64,000 bases of DNA from Pyxidicoccus fallax. GTDB taxonomy: Bacteria > Myxococcota > Myxococcia > Myxococcales > Myxococcaceae. Position numbers and translations under genes: made by a program. Numbering within the stretch: the first letter of the stretch is position 1; every line of letters begins with the position of its first letter. Below are positions 17,340 to 25,767 of this stretch, one piece after another. The stretch spans positions 1-64,000 of the forward strand of contig NZ_JABBJJ010000001.1 in the NCBI RefSeq assembly GCF_012933655.1, given 5' to 3'. Below the pieces are notes generated by a model, which saw nothing but the letters and a program-made list of their open reading frames with translations, did no database searches and was not told where the DNA came from.

Positions 17340-18458
17340 ATGTCTTCTTCACGCAAGGTTCTTGCGGCGGCCGTGGTGTGCGCGGCGATGTCCCTCTCCG
17401 CCTGCGGCGGTGGAAAGGACCCGCAGAGTGGCGAGGTGGGCGAGCAGCAGCAGGGCGCGCTGACCGGCTGGACGGTGCCCTCGTGCACCAAGGTCATCGG
17501 CACCAATGCCATCACCTTCACGAAGGACGAGGGGGCCACCCTCACGCCCGTCAGCGGCACGGCGCTCAGCGGCGTGGCCTACACTCATGGGTTGGTCGCG
17601 CTGGACACGCCCAACACGATGCTGGCGTCGCACAACGGGAAGCTCCTCAAGTCCACCAACGCGGGCTGCAACTGGACCCAGGTGAACACGCTGGACTCGG
17701 TGACGCTGACGGCGGCGCAGGGTGGCCGCGCCTACGGCTGGGCCGAGAATGGCTCCAGCCTGTACCGCATCGACGGGGCCAGCACCCTCGTTCCGCTCGT
17801 CTCCCCGGTGTCGAACATCCTCGGCCTGGGCGTGGACCCGGCCAACGGCCTGCACGTGCGGGTGGGTGACTCGGTGGGGCAGCTCTACGAGTCCTTCAAC
17901 GGCGGTGTCTCGTGGACGGCGGTGGGCGTGCCGGCCGCCACCGGTGACCTCGTCCTCGGCTACACGGTGGCGTTCGACCCGAGCAACCTCGACAAGGTGT
18001 TCTACGGTCAGGCCGGCGGCGCCCGGGTGTCCACCAACGGGGGCGCCACCTGGACCTCTGTCACGGGCCTGTCCACCACCCGCGCCAATGCGTTCACCAT
18101 CGTCGTGTCCCCGGCTGACAACCAGGTGGTCTGGCTGGAGGCCATGGACCTGACCACCGAACAGCGGCACATCTACCGCTCCACGAACGGTGGACTCTCC
18201 TTCGCGCCGGTCGTCACCGAGTCGGCGGACGTCACGCTGACCAATGGCATCCTGCTGGTGGCCCACCCCACGAACGCCAACGTCATCTATTTCGAGTTCG
18301 GCACGCACTTCCAGCAGTACGGCACGGACATCTACAAGTATGACCATGCCGTGGGCACCGTGACGAAGACGCACAACGCGAACGATGGCGTGTCTTCCAT
18401 TGCGTTCTCACCGGCCAGCCCTTCCGTGCTGTACTTCGGGCTCACGTCCACGAACTGA
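17340..18458 (+). CDS. Lipoprotein with Asp-box (BNR/sortilin-like) beta-propeller
   Basis: A 372-residue lipoprotein. The ATG at 17340 follows GGGAG at a good distance and gives a signal sequence ending at the lipobox SLSAC (Cys21). Frames upstream of it are non-coding in character. The body contains repeated Asp-box-like motifs such as SFNGGVSWTAV, STNGGATWTSV and STNGGLSFAPV, typical of sialidase, VPS10 and photosynthesis-stability-factor type propellers. Sialidase catalytic Arg triads are not evident, so it is more likely a binding protein on the cell surface. Its upstream region is shared with the divergent HEPN-like gene. Confidence 0.82.
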   Translation: MSSSRKVLAAAVVCAAMSLSACGGGKDPQSGEVGEQQQGALTGWTVPSCTKVIGTNAITFTKDEGATLTPVSGTALSGVAYTHGLVALDTPNTMLASHNGKLLKSTNAGCNWTQVNTLDSVTLTAAQGGRAYGWAENGSSLYRIDGASTLVPLVSPVSNILGLGVDPANGLHVRVGDSVGQLYESFNGGVSWTAVGVPAATGDLVLGYTVAFDPSNLDKVFYGQAGGARVSTNGGATWTSVTGLSTTRANAFTIVVSPADNQVVWLEAMDLTTEQRHIYRSTNGGLSFAPVVTESADVTLTNGILLVAHPTNANVIYFEFGTHFQQYGTDIYKYDHAVGTVTKTHNANDGVSSIAFSPASPSVLYFGLTSTN

Positions 18459-18530
18459 GACGCGATACGAGGTCCGCGCTTCGGGGGAGGGATGGACGCG
18501 AGCCTCACGCCACGGAACGCGGACGGTGAC

Positions 18531-18557
18531 GGGGTGCCCGCTTCACGGGGGCACCCC
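18531..18557. terminator. 9-bp stem between convergent genes
   Basis: GGGGTGCCC and GGGCACCCC form a perfect 9-bp stem with a 9-nt loop in the gap between the Asp-box lipoprotein and the SDR gene. No T-run follows on either strand, so it is only a probable bidirectional terminator. Confidence 0.4.
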
Positions 18558-18565
18558 CTCCAAGC

Positions 18566-19357
18566 TCAGCTGATGGTGGTGACGAGGCCTCCCTCGGCAC
18601 GGAGCACCGCGCCGTTGGTCGCGGCGGACAGGGGACTGGCCAGATAGGCGACCAGGCTGGCGATCTCCCCCGGTTCAATCATCCGCTGCAGGAGCGAGGA
18701 CGACCGGTGCCTGGCGAAGAACTCGGCCACGATCTTGTCGGCCGGAGCGTCGGGCTCACTGGACACGCTGCGCAGGAAGTCGACGATGCCCTCCGAGTGC
18801 GTGGGGCCCGGCAGCACCGAGTTGACCGTCACCTTCGTGCCCTTCGTCAGGTTCGCGAGCCCCCGCGAGATGGAGAGCTGCGCCGTCTTGGTCGTCGCGT
18901 AATGAATCATGTCCGGAGGAATGGTGAGCGCGGACTCGCTGGAGATGAAGATGATGCGTCCCCAGTCGCGCTTCAGCATGCCCGGGAAGTAGGCCCGCGA
19001 CAGCCGCACCCCGCTCATCACATTGACGTTGAGATAGGAAAGCCAGTCGGCATCGGAGATCTCGGCGAAGGGCTTGCTCTCGTAGATGCCCAGGTTGTTG
19101 ACGAGGATGTCGACCTCGTTCGCTTCCTTCTGAATCATGGCCGCGCCCTCGGCGGTCGCCGCATCCGCCAGCACCCCGCGGATGTGCTTGCCGCCGGAGG
19201 CGCGGATGTCCTCCACCGCCTGGTCGAGCTTGGCCCTCGCGCGGCCGGTGATGAGGACCTCGGCGCCCTCTACCGCCAGCGTCCGCGCGATCTCGAGGCC
19301 GATGCCGGCCGTGGCGCCAGTCACCAGCGCGGTCTTCTTGTTCAATTGCAGGTCCAT
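18566..19357 (-). CDS. Short-chain dehydrogenase/reductase
   Basis: A 263-residue classical SDR. The cofactor motif TGATAGIG is at residues 13-20, NNLG (variant of NNAG) at 87-90, the catalytic Ser at 140 (FISSES), and the YxxxK pair at Tyr153 and Lys157. It is an NAD(P)-dependent oxidoreductase; substrate cannot be told from sequence. Arg at 39-41 of the second strand region (TGRARAK) favours NADP. The ATG at 19357 is chosen because it begins the fold and has GGGAGC upstream; the open frame continues upstream into the regulator's region without coding character. It is divergent from a LysR regulator and probably controlled by it. Confidence 0.9.
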   Translation of the reverse strand: MDLQLNKKTALVTGATAGIGLEIARTLAVEGAEVLITGRARAKLDQAVEDIRASGGKHIRGVLADAATAEGAAMIQKEANEVDILVNNLGIYESKPFAEISDADWLSYLNVNVMSGVRLSRAYFPGMLKRDWGRIIFISSESALTIPPDMIHYATTKTAQLSISRGLANLTKGTKVTVNSVLPGPTHSEGIVDFLRSVSSEPDAPADKIVAEFFARHRSSSLLQRMIEPGEIASLVAYLASPLSAATNGAVLRAEGGLVTTIS

Positions 19358-19439
19358 GAGTGCTCCCGGTCGGGGTGAAAAGGGGCGGCGCGAGCCGTGC
19401 CGTGATGCAGCTGGAATAACCCTTGCGTGCCGGGATGAA

Positions 19440-19471
19440 CATTCACAGGATGGTCGTAATACCTGTGAATG
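19440..19471. promoter_or_regulatory. Palindromic operator of the LysR/SDR divergent promoter
   Basis: CATTCACAGG (19440-19449) and CCTGTGAATG (19462-19471) form a perfect 10-bp inverted repeat with a 12-bp AT-rich spacer, 10 bp before the LysR start codon. It is the only strong palindrome between the two genes. It is a good candidate for LysR binding or for a second regulator, and binding there would also block the regulator's own promoter. Confidence 0.6.
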
Positions 19472-19481
19472 AGGTTCACGA

Positions 19482-20393
19482 ATGGCGCGCATCCTCATGG
19501 AGCGCTCCGGCGAGCTGGAGGTCTTCCTGCGGGTCGTGCAGGAGGGAGGGTTCTCCGCGGCCGCCAGGAGCGTGGGGCTCACGCCCTCGGCGGTCAGCAA
19601 GCTCATCACGCGGCTGGAGACCCGGCTTGGCGCCCGCCTGTTCATGCGGACCACCCGCGCGCTGAGCCTCACCGAGGAAGGTGAGGCCTACTACCGGGCG
19701 GGGCAGCGCATCCTCCAGGAGTTGAACGACGCCGAGCAGGCCGCCGCCGCGGGCGCGGTCCGCGGTCGCCTGCACGTCAATGCGTCGATTCCGTTCGGCT
19801 CCCAGTTCGTCGTGCCCGCCATTCCCGCCTTCCTCGCGCGGTACCCCGACGTCATCGTCGACCTCAGCTTGACCGATGACGTGGTCGACCTGCTCGCCCA
19901 GAAGACCGATGTCGCCATTCGCACGGGCGACCTGCCCGACAGCTCACTGCTCGCGCACAAGCTCGGGCAGAGCCGCCGCGTCGTCTGCGCCTCGCCCGCC
20001 TATCTCCAGCGCAAGGGCACGCCGAAGACGCCAGACGAACTCCGACACCACGACTGCCTGACCTTCAACTTCCGGCGTGCCCGCAGTGGCTGGCCCTTCC
20101 GGGAGGCGGGCGGCATCACTCAACAGGTCGTCGCGGGAAGCGTGCTGGTGAACAACGGAGAGACGCTGAAGCAGATGCTCCTGAACGGGGTGGGCATCGG
20201 CCGCCTGGGGCTGTGGCATGTGGCCGCGGAACTCAAGGCCGGTCGCCTCGTCCCCTTGCTGGAGAAGTACAACCCGGGCGACCTGGAGCTGATTCACGCC
20301 GTCCATGTCGGAGGCGGGCAGGTCCCGCACCGCGTGCGTGCCTTCATCCGCCACATGGTGGATACGATGAAGGCCTCGCCACTGGCGGGTTAG
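19482..20393 (+). CDS. LysR-family transcriptional regulator
   Basis: A 303-residue regulator with an N-terminal winged helix-turn-helix (about 8-65; FLRVVQEGGFSAAARSVGLTPSAVSKLITRLE) and a C-terminal periplasmic-binding-like effector domain (about 95-295). The closest subgroup by eye is the one including DmlR-like regulators of SDR-type genes. LysR regulators usually activate a divergent target and repress themselves, and here the divergent target is the SDR gene. A second ATG at 19497 is possible. Confidence 0.9.
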   Translation: MARILMERSGELEVFLRVVQEGGFSAAARSVGLTPSAVSKLITRLETRLGARLFMRTTRALSLTEEGEAYYRAGQRILQELNDAEQAAAAGAVRGRLHVNASIPFGSQFVVPAIPAFLARYPDVIVDLSLTDDVVDLLAQKTDVAIRTGDLPDSSLLAHKLGQSRRVVCASPAYLQRKGTPKTPDELRHHDCLTFNFRRARSGWPFREAGGITQQVVAGSVLVNNGETLKQMLLNGVGIGRLGLWHVAAELKAGRLVPLLEKYNPGDLELIHAVHVGGGQVPHRVRAFIRHMVDTMKASPLAG

Positions 20394-20496
20394 CGCGACC
20401 GTGGCGGGGCAAGGCGGTCATCAGGCACGGAGGACGCTCAGGCCGAGTACCTGTTTTCCCTTACCAGGCTGTGAGGACGCCGCGAGGAGGACCCGG

Positions 20497-21105
20497 ATGC
20501 CAACCCACATCACCCTCAACCAGGGCAGCCTCACCGAAGGCGACGAGAGCGTCCTGGTGAATGCCTCCAACACCCAGGCCCAGCTGGGCAGCGGCGTGTC
20601 GGCGGCCATCCGCGCGGCCTGTGGCCGCGGCTACCAGGCGCGCGTCTTCGAGGCGCTGCAGCACCGCTTCGGCGGACCCATGCAGCCGGGCGAGGTGCTG
20701 ATGACCGACGCGGGCGAGCACCCGCGGGCCCGCCACGTCGCGCACGTGGCGGTGATGGACTACCGCGACGGCTTCAACGCCTCGTCCTATCCGACCGCCG
20801 ATGTCATCCGTACCGGGTGCGAGCGGCTCTGGGACGAGGTGGAGCGCCTGCCGGAGAGCGGCGTCAGCGTGGCGATGGTGGCGCTGGGCGCAGGTACCGG
20901 GAACCTCGGGGTGGTGGAGCCGACCCGCATCGCCTGCGAGACGCTGAAGGCCCACCTGGCCCTCCACACGAACAGCCGCCTCGCGCGGGTGACGTTCTAC
21001 GGCTATGAGCTCCACGAGTACCTGGCGATGGCCTCGGAGCTGGTGCGCCACTTCCCCGAGCTCGCGGCGAGCCTCCCGGACGAGGTCCGGGCCTACCTGC
21101 GCTAA
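20497..21105 (+). CDS. Macro-domain protein
   Basis: A 202-residue single-domain protein. VNASNTQAQLGSGVSAAI (about residues 22-39) is the adenosine-proximal loop of macro domains, and VALGAGTGNLGV (near 128-139) is the diphosphate-binding loop. Family members bind or hydrolyse ADP-ribose, O-acetyl-ADP-ribose or related nucleotides. The start at 20497 follows AGGAGG at a 6-nt spacing, which decides it over the upstream in-frame start. It stands 103 bp after the LysR gene on the same strand. Whether it is a hydrolase or only a reader cannot be told. An inverted repeat at 21124-21145 (TCACTCC/GGAGTGA) follows the gene. Confidence 0.88.
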   Translation: MPTHITLNQGSLTEGDESVLVNASNTQAQLGSGVSAAIRAACGRGYQARVFEALQHRFGGPMQPGEVLMTDAGEHPRARHVAHVAVMDYRDGFNASSYPTADVIRTGCERLWDEVERLPESGVSVAMVALGAGTGNLGVVEPTRIACETLKAHLALHTNSRLARVTFYGYELHEYLAMASELVRHFPELAASLPDEVRAYLR

Positions 21106-21244
21106 CGCGCCCCGCGCTGTGAATCACTCCACGGGTTGGGAGTGAGGCGCTTCACATCGCCGAAACGGCTGGGATGGCACCTTGGATTCCACCAGGGGCC
21201 ACCAGAGGCGGTCCTTGGTGAACCAATCCCCCAAGGAAGTCATC

Positions 21245-22078
21245 ATGAATCGAGCGAAGCTGAGCCGGATTTTCAATCGGATGGAGCTGGTGGCCGTTGC
21301 CGCGGCGGCCGTGCTGTTCGGTGGAGAGGCCCTGGCCGATCAAACCACCTCGTGTCCCTGGGTGATCCAGGGAACCAGCTCCTGGGCTCGCTGGGCGCCG
21401 GCTCCGTACCTGCGCTGGGATGCCTACAATGACCTCAACGGGAAGGTCCAGCTCGTGGCGGAGCCCGGCACTCGGAGCGCCGTCTTCTTCCTGAACGCCG
21501 ACGGCAGCGTCGGCTACCGCAACGTCGACCAGAACACCACCACGACCTTCCCCGGCATCCAGGCCACTCACATCGCGGTGGGCTACAAGAGCCGCCTGTG
21601 GGCCCTCACGCCCTACGGAATGTGGGCTCGCTGGGCGCCGGCGCCCTACAACCGCTGGGACTACTACTACGACCTGGATGACAAGGTTCAGATCGTCGGT
21701 GACCCCACGTCCGAAGCGGGTGTCTTCTTCCTGAACGCCGACGGCAGCGTCGGTTACCGCAACGTCGACCAGGACATCACCACGACCTTCCCTGGCATCC
21801 AGGCCAGCCAGATCGCGGTGGGCTACAACGGGCGTCTGTGGGCCATCACGACGAATGGCATGTGGGCGCGCTGGGCGCCGGCACCCTACAACCGCTGGGA
21901 CTACTACTACGACCTGGATGACAAGGTTCAGATCGTCGGTGACCCCACGTCCGAGGGAGGCATCTACTTCCGCAACGCGGATGGCTCGATTGGCTACCGC
22001 AACATCGATCTGAATGTCGATGCCAGCTTCCCCGGCTGGAACGCGACCGAGCTGACCGTTTCGGACGTGGCTCCGTAG
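21245..22078 (+). CDS. Exported protein with three tandem 80-residue repeats
   Basis: A 277-residue protein with a signal peptide (residues 1-31, cleavage near EALA|DQ). The start at 21245 has AAGGAAG upstream. The mature protein is three tandem units of 80 residues beginning at about residue 47 (WARWAPAPYxRWDxYxDLxxKVQxVxxP...FFLNADGSVGYRNVDQxxTTTFPGIQA). Units two and three are nearly identical at the DNA level over the first ~75 bases, so they were duplicated or homogenised recently. The motif is rich in aromatic residues and looks like a carbohydrate- or surface-binding beta-structure, but I do not recognise a named family. A terminator follows at 22118. Confidence 0.8.
   Translation: MNRAKLSRIFNRMELVAVAAAAVLFGGEALADQTTSCPWVIQGTSSWARWAPAPYLRWDAYNDLNGKVQLVAEPGTRSAVFFLNADGSVGYRNVDQNTTTTFPGIQATHIAVGYKSRLWALTPYGMWARWAPAPYNRWDYYYDLDDKVQIVGDPTSEAGVFFLNADGSVGYRNVDQDITTTFPGIQASQIAVGYNGRLWAITTNGMWARWAPAPYNRWDYYYDLDDKVQIVGDPTSEGGIYFRNADGSIGYRNIDLNVDASFPGWNATELTVSDVAP
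21383..22078 (+). repeat. 240-bp tandem repeat inside a coding region (2.9 copies)
   Basis: Direct repeats with an exact 240-bp period, copies starting at 21383, 21623 and 21863, each encoding one 80-residue unit. The period being a multiple of three keeps the frame through copy-number change. Confidence 0.85.
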
Positions 22079-22117
22079 TCAGACGCACCGAGGCTCGACC
22101 GCTGCTGATGGAGCGCG

Positions 22118-22157
22118 CCCCTGCCATCCGGAGATTGGAAGGCAGGGGGTGCTTTTT
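22118..22157 (+). terminator. Intrinsic terminator
   Basis: CCCCTGCC (22118-22125) pairs with GGCAGGGG (22141-22148), followed by GTGC and TTTTT (22153-22157). It ends transcription of the tandem-repeat protein gene. Confidence 0.7.
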
Positions 22158-22329
22158 GACGTCCAGACTGGAATGGACTGCTCTCCGGAATGTGCCCAAG
22201 GGGTCTCAGGCGCCGGGTTCTGGACGCGTTCCCGCTCCCCCATTCCCTATCGCTTGACGTGGCATCCGGAGGTTCATTATCCGTCGCCTCATGCCCCTCC
22301 TTCTCTCTGCTCTTTCTTCGCGTCTGTCC

Positions 22330-22983
22330 ATGGCGCCGCGCTTCCTCTTGCTGACGCTCTCGGTGCTCGTGGCCTGTGGTGACGACGACCCCGAGCAGCC
22401 CGGGGCCACGCCCATCACGGAGGCACGCGGCCGCGCCACTGGCACCGAGGTGACGGTGGAGGGGTACGTCACGGTGCAGCCAGGCGCCTTCTCCTCGGCA
22501 TTGGGCAACGAAGGCTTCGCCATCCAGGACAACTCCGGTGGCATCTACGTGAAGCTGACGCAGAAGCTCGACTTCGGGCTGGGCACCCGCGTCCGCGTCA
22601 AGGGCACACTCAACGATGAGAACAATCTCCGCATCCTCGAGAGCGAGCCCGGCTCCGTCGAGACGCTGTCGGGCACCCAGCAGGTGGGCGCCAGGGATGT
22701 CAGCACCGGCTCCGTGGGCGAGTCCACCGAGGGACTGCTCGTGCGCGTGACGGCCACGGTGACCCGGCCCATCGAGGATGAATTGCCCTACGGCTACGAG
22801 CTGTATGTCAATGACGGCTCGGGCGAGGTGCAGGTGTACATCCACCCGACGGCGGGCTTCACCCCGGAGTCCGTGAGCGCCATCACCGTGGGACAGCAGC
22901 TCCAGGTGACAGGCCTCTCGGCGCAATACGAGTCCACCTATGAGGTGGCTCCCCGGCAGCCGTCGGACCTCGTGTTGAAGTAG
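22330..22983 (+). CDS. OB-fold-like lipoprotein
   Basis: A lipoprotein of 217 residues from the ATG at 22330 (an in-frame ATG at 22291 would add 13). The signal ends at the lipobox LVAC (Cys16 from this start). Two segments resemble the tandem OB-folds of exported nucleic-acid-binding-like lipoproteins: VTVEGYVTVQPGAF...GFAIQDNSGGIYVKL...GTRVRVKGTL and LLVRVTATVTRP...YELYVNDGSGEVQVYI...GQQLQVTGLSAQY. No nuclease residues are visible. It probably sits in the outer membrane; the ligand is unknown. Confidence 0.78.
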   Translation: MAPRFLLLTLSVLVACGDDDPEQPGATPITEARGRATGTEVTVEGYVTVQPGAFSSALGNEGFAIQDNSGGIYVKLTQKLDFGLGTRVRVKGTLNDENNLRILESEPGSVETLSGTQQVGARDVSTGSVGESTEGLLVRVTATVTRPIEDELPYGYELYVNDGSGEVQVYIHPTAGFTPESVSAITVGQQLQVTGLSAQYESTYEVAPRQPSDLVLK

Positions 22984-23210
22984 GTCGAGGTGCTGACGTG
23001 CGGTTCGCGGCGAAGCGGCGAGTCGAACCGGAAGTCGCGGCGCCAGGCCTGGGGTGAAGCAGGGGAGTGAGAAATGCCCCAGGCGTAAAGCCATTCCGTT
23101 CATTGCACCACCGCCACTACAGTCGTCCGCCTCCTTTCCCGTCACGGTCGAGCACGAGGGTGCGGCACCGCCGCGGGGAGGAGGAGGACCGTCGCATGGA
23201 GGGGGGCGCA

Positions 23211-25457
23211 ATGACGCGAGGAAGCAGAAGCTGGTTGCGGAGCCTGGCTGTGGGCCTGTGTGTCGCGGCACTGGCGGGGTGTGACGGGGAGAAGGCGCCG
23301 GAGGACCCCACCGACTCGGGGACCGCGGTCGACGCCGGCACATCGGACGACGCGGGCAGTCCCGACGACTCCGGTACGCCGGGTGAGGAGGACGCGGGGA
23401 TTCCGGCCGACGCGCGTTTCGCCGAGCCACTCGCCGCCGGCCTGGAATTCAGTCTCGCGCTGAAGGAGGACGGCACCGTCTGGGCCTGGGGCCGCAACAA
23501 CCTGGGCCAGCTCGGAAATGGGACAGACACCCCCCAGGTGACACCCACGCAGGTATCGGGCCTCACTGGCGTCGAGGCCCTGGCCGCGGGCGAGTCGCAC
23601 GCGCTGGCGCTGCGAACCGATGGCACCGTCTGGACCTGGGGCTACAACATGCACCTCGAGACGGGCGGTGACAATGAGAGCGACCCCCTCCGGCTGACGC
23701 CCGAGCAGGTGCCGGGCCTCACCGACGTGGAAGTCCTGGTCGCGGGCCATGGCCACTCGCTGGCATTGAAGTCGGACGGCACCGTCTGGGCCTGGGGCAG
23801 CAACCGGTACGGCCAGCTGGGGAATGGGTCCCTCACCCAGCGGGTGAAGCCCATCCAGGTGCCCGAGCTCACCGGGGTGGTGGCCCTGGCCGGAGGCAAC
23901 AGGCATTCGCTGGCACTGAAGTCGGACGGCACCGTCTGGGCCTGGGGCAGCAACGACATGGGACAGGTGGGCCGTGCAATCGAGCTTCCCTATTCCATAC
24001 CGGTGCCCACGCAGGTGGCTGGACTCTCCGGTGTGGTGGCCGTGGCCGCGGGAGGCATCCACTCGCTGGCGCTGAAGGCGGATGGCACCGTCTGGGCTTG
24101 GGGCCACAATCTGTACGGCGAGCTGGGCGAGCCGACCCCTGCCCGCCGCGAGACGCCCGGGCAGGTGCCCGGCCTCACCCACGTGGTGGCCGTGGTCGCG
24201 GGCGCCACCCACTCGCTGGCGTTGAAGTCGGACGGCACCGTCTGGGCCTGGGGCGACAACTCGGACGGCCAGGTGGGCGATGGGTCTTTCGCAACGAGAA
24301 AGAGCCCCACGCAGGTGCCGGGCCTCACCGGCGTGTCCAGCGTGGCTGCCGGCTACAACACGACGCTGGCGCGCAAGACGGACGGCTCCCTCTGGGTCTG
24401 GGGCAATGCTCACAGCAAGTTCCTCACTCCAACGCTCTCCCAGCTCACGAATTGCCAGCAGGTGGCCGCGGGCTCCCTCCACACGGTGGCGCTGAGAAAG
24501 GACGGCACCGTCTGGGCCTGGGGCAACAACGCGGCCAGCCAGCTGAGCAATGGGCCGGGCCCCGTACGGCCGACGCCGATCCAGATGACTGGGCTCACCG
24601 GCATGGTCCGTGTGGCGGCGGGCACCTATCACTCGGTGGCGTTGAAGTCGGACGGCACTGTCTGGGCCTGGGGCGTCATCATCCTTGACCAGGAGCAGAC
24701 CGGCTTCTGGCTGACGCCCACGCAGGTGACAGGCATCACCAGCGTGGCGACCCTGGATGCGGGCGAGGACCACGTGCTGGCGCTGAAGTCGGACGGCACC
24801 GTCTGGGCCTGGGGCCGCAACTCCGGCGGTCAGCTGGGAGATGGGACGACCACCCCGCGGCTGACGCCCGCACAGGTGCCGGGCCTCACCGGAGTGACGG
24901 CGGTGGCCGGAGGCGAGAGTCACTCGCTGGCGCTGAAGTCGGACGGCACCGTCTGGGCCTGGGGCGACAACTCTCATGGCCAGCTCGGAGATGGGACCAT
25001 CACGCCGCGCCGGGTGCCCACGCAGGTGCCGGGCCTCACCGGGGTGGTGGCTCTGGCAGGGAACGGTGCGTCCTCGCTGGCGCTGAAGTCGGACGGCACC
25101 GTCTGGCGCTGGCCCGGCGGCGACGGTGGTCAGTTGATGCCCACGCAGGTGCCGGGCCTCACCGAGGTGGCGGCCCTGGCCAGGGGCGGCTTGCACACAC
25201 TGGCGCTGAAGAGGGATGGCACCGTCTGGGCCTGGGGCAACAACGCCGATGGCCAGCTGGGCGATGGAACGGTCAGCGGGCGCTCGACCCCCGCGCAGGT
25301 GCCGGACCTCACAGGTGTGGTGTCCCTGGCCGCGGGAGAAAAGTTCTCGCTCGCGGTGAAGGCCGACGGCACCGTCCGGGCCTGGGGTCTCAACCTCGAT
25401 GGACAGCTGGGAAATGGCCGCGCAGGAGTGAACCCGTCCCCGGTTCGGGTCAGGTGA
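23211..25457 (+). CDS. RCC1-repeat lipoprotein (14 repeats, two predicted propellers)
   Basis: A 748-residue lipoprotein. The ATG at 23211 follows GGAGGGG and yields a signal ending at LAGC (Cys24); the frame is open farther upstream but without coding character. A Ser/Thr/Asp/Gly-rich linker (25-65) precedes 14 repeats of about 48 residues, each with the core GxxHSLALKSDGTVWAWGxNxxGQLGDGT. RCC1 repeats form seven-bladed propellers, so 14 copies fit two propellers in tandem. Many repeats share runs of identical DNA around the GAAGTCGGACGGCACCGTCT core, a sign of ongoing gene conversion. Large RCC1 lipoproteins are frequent in Myxococcales; their binding targets are unknown. Confidence 0.88.
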   Translation: MTRGSRSWLRSLAVGLCVAALAGCDGEKAPEDPTDSGTAVDAGTSDDAGSPDDSGTPGEEDAGIPADARFAEPLAAGLEFSLALKEDGTVWAWGRNNLGQLGNGTDTPQVTPTQVSGLTGVEALAAGESHALALRTDGTVWTWGYNMHLETGGDNESDPLRLTPEQVPGLTDVEVLVAGHGHSLALKSDGTVWAWGSNRYGQLGNGSLTQRVKPIQVPELTGVVALAGGNRHSLALKSDGTVWAWGSNDMGQVGRAIELPYSIPVPTQVAGLSGVVAVAAGGIHSLALKADGTVWAWGHNLYGELGEPTPARRETPGQVPGLTHVVAVVAGATHSLALKSDGTVWAWGDNSDGQVGDGSFATRKSPTQVPGLTGVSSVAAGYNTTLARKTDGSLWVWGNAHSKFLTPTLSQLTNCQQVAAGSLHTVALRKDGTVWAWGNNAASQLSNGPGPVRPTPIQMTGLTGMVRVAAGTYHSVALKSDGTVWAWGVIILDQEQTGFWLTPTQVTGITSVATLDAGEDHVLALKSDGTVWAWGRNSGGQLGDGTTTPRLTPAQVPGLTGVTAVAGGESHSLALKSDGTVWAWGDNSHGQLGDGTITPRRVPTQVPGLTGVVALAGNGASSLALKSDGTVWRWPGGDGGQLMPTQVPGLTEVAALARGGLHTLALKRDGTVWAWGNNADGQLGDGTVSGRSTPAQVPDLTGVVSLAAGEKFSLAVKADGTVRAWGLNLDGQLGNGRAGVNPSPVRVR

Positions 25458-25767
25458 GGGCTTGGCGGCCACCTGGCTGGCGGCGTGGTTGCACGCTCGC
25501 CGGGTGGCGCCGAGATTGTGCGCGAGGAGGCTCCACACACGCTCGGCCAGTGGGGAGCTCCGATTCGAGACGCCGCGCGACCTCGTCGGCGATGGGGGCG
25601 GGCCTTGGAACGGTGGCTTCCCCCAGCTCGCTGTCGATGGCCAGGACCAGCTCTACGTCGTCTGGGAGCTCTTCCCCAACCCGTCAGCGCGGCCCAGGGG
25701 ATTGGGCTTCTCGCGCTCCAGCGACGAGTGAGCAGGCCGCGCGGGTAGGGTGCCCCTGACCAACGCG
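25458..25767. pseudogene. Decayed region with a sialidase/BNR-like gene fragment
   Basis: No intact gene lies in these 310 bases. On the plus strand, frame 25462-25731, the segment from about 25548 reads RFETPRDLVGDGGG...FPQLAVDGQDQLYVVWE...GLGFSRSSDE, which looks like one blade of an exo-sialidase or BNR-type protein cut off on both sides. On the minus strand, 25462-25560 reads ERVWSLLAHNLGATRRA, similar in feel to the C-terminal helix of some DDE transposases. Both are fragments; the second is weak. The region probably marks an old insertion or deletion. Confidence 0.45.

Noticed and set aside
23041-23090. GGCGTAAAGCC next to a GCCTGGGG/CCCCAGGC stem, resembling half of a c-di-GMP-I riboswitch
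   Set aside because: The second conserved half and the tetraloop/receptor pattern are absent; only a simple hairpin remains.
23500-25400. Regular 140-150 bp repeats as a possible CRISPR or satellite array
   Set aside because: They are in frame and encode RCC1 blades; spacers are not unique non-coding sequence.
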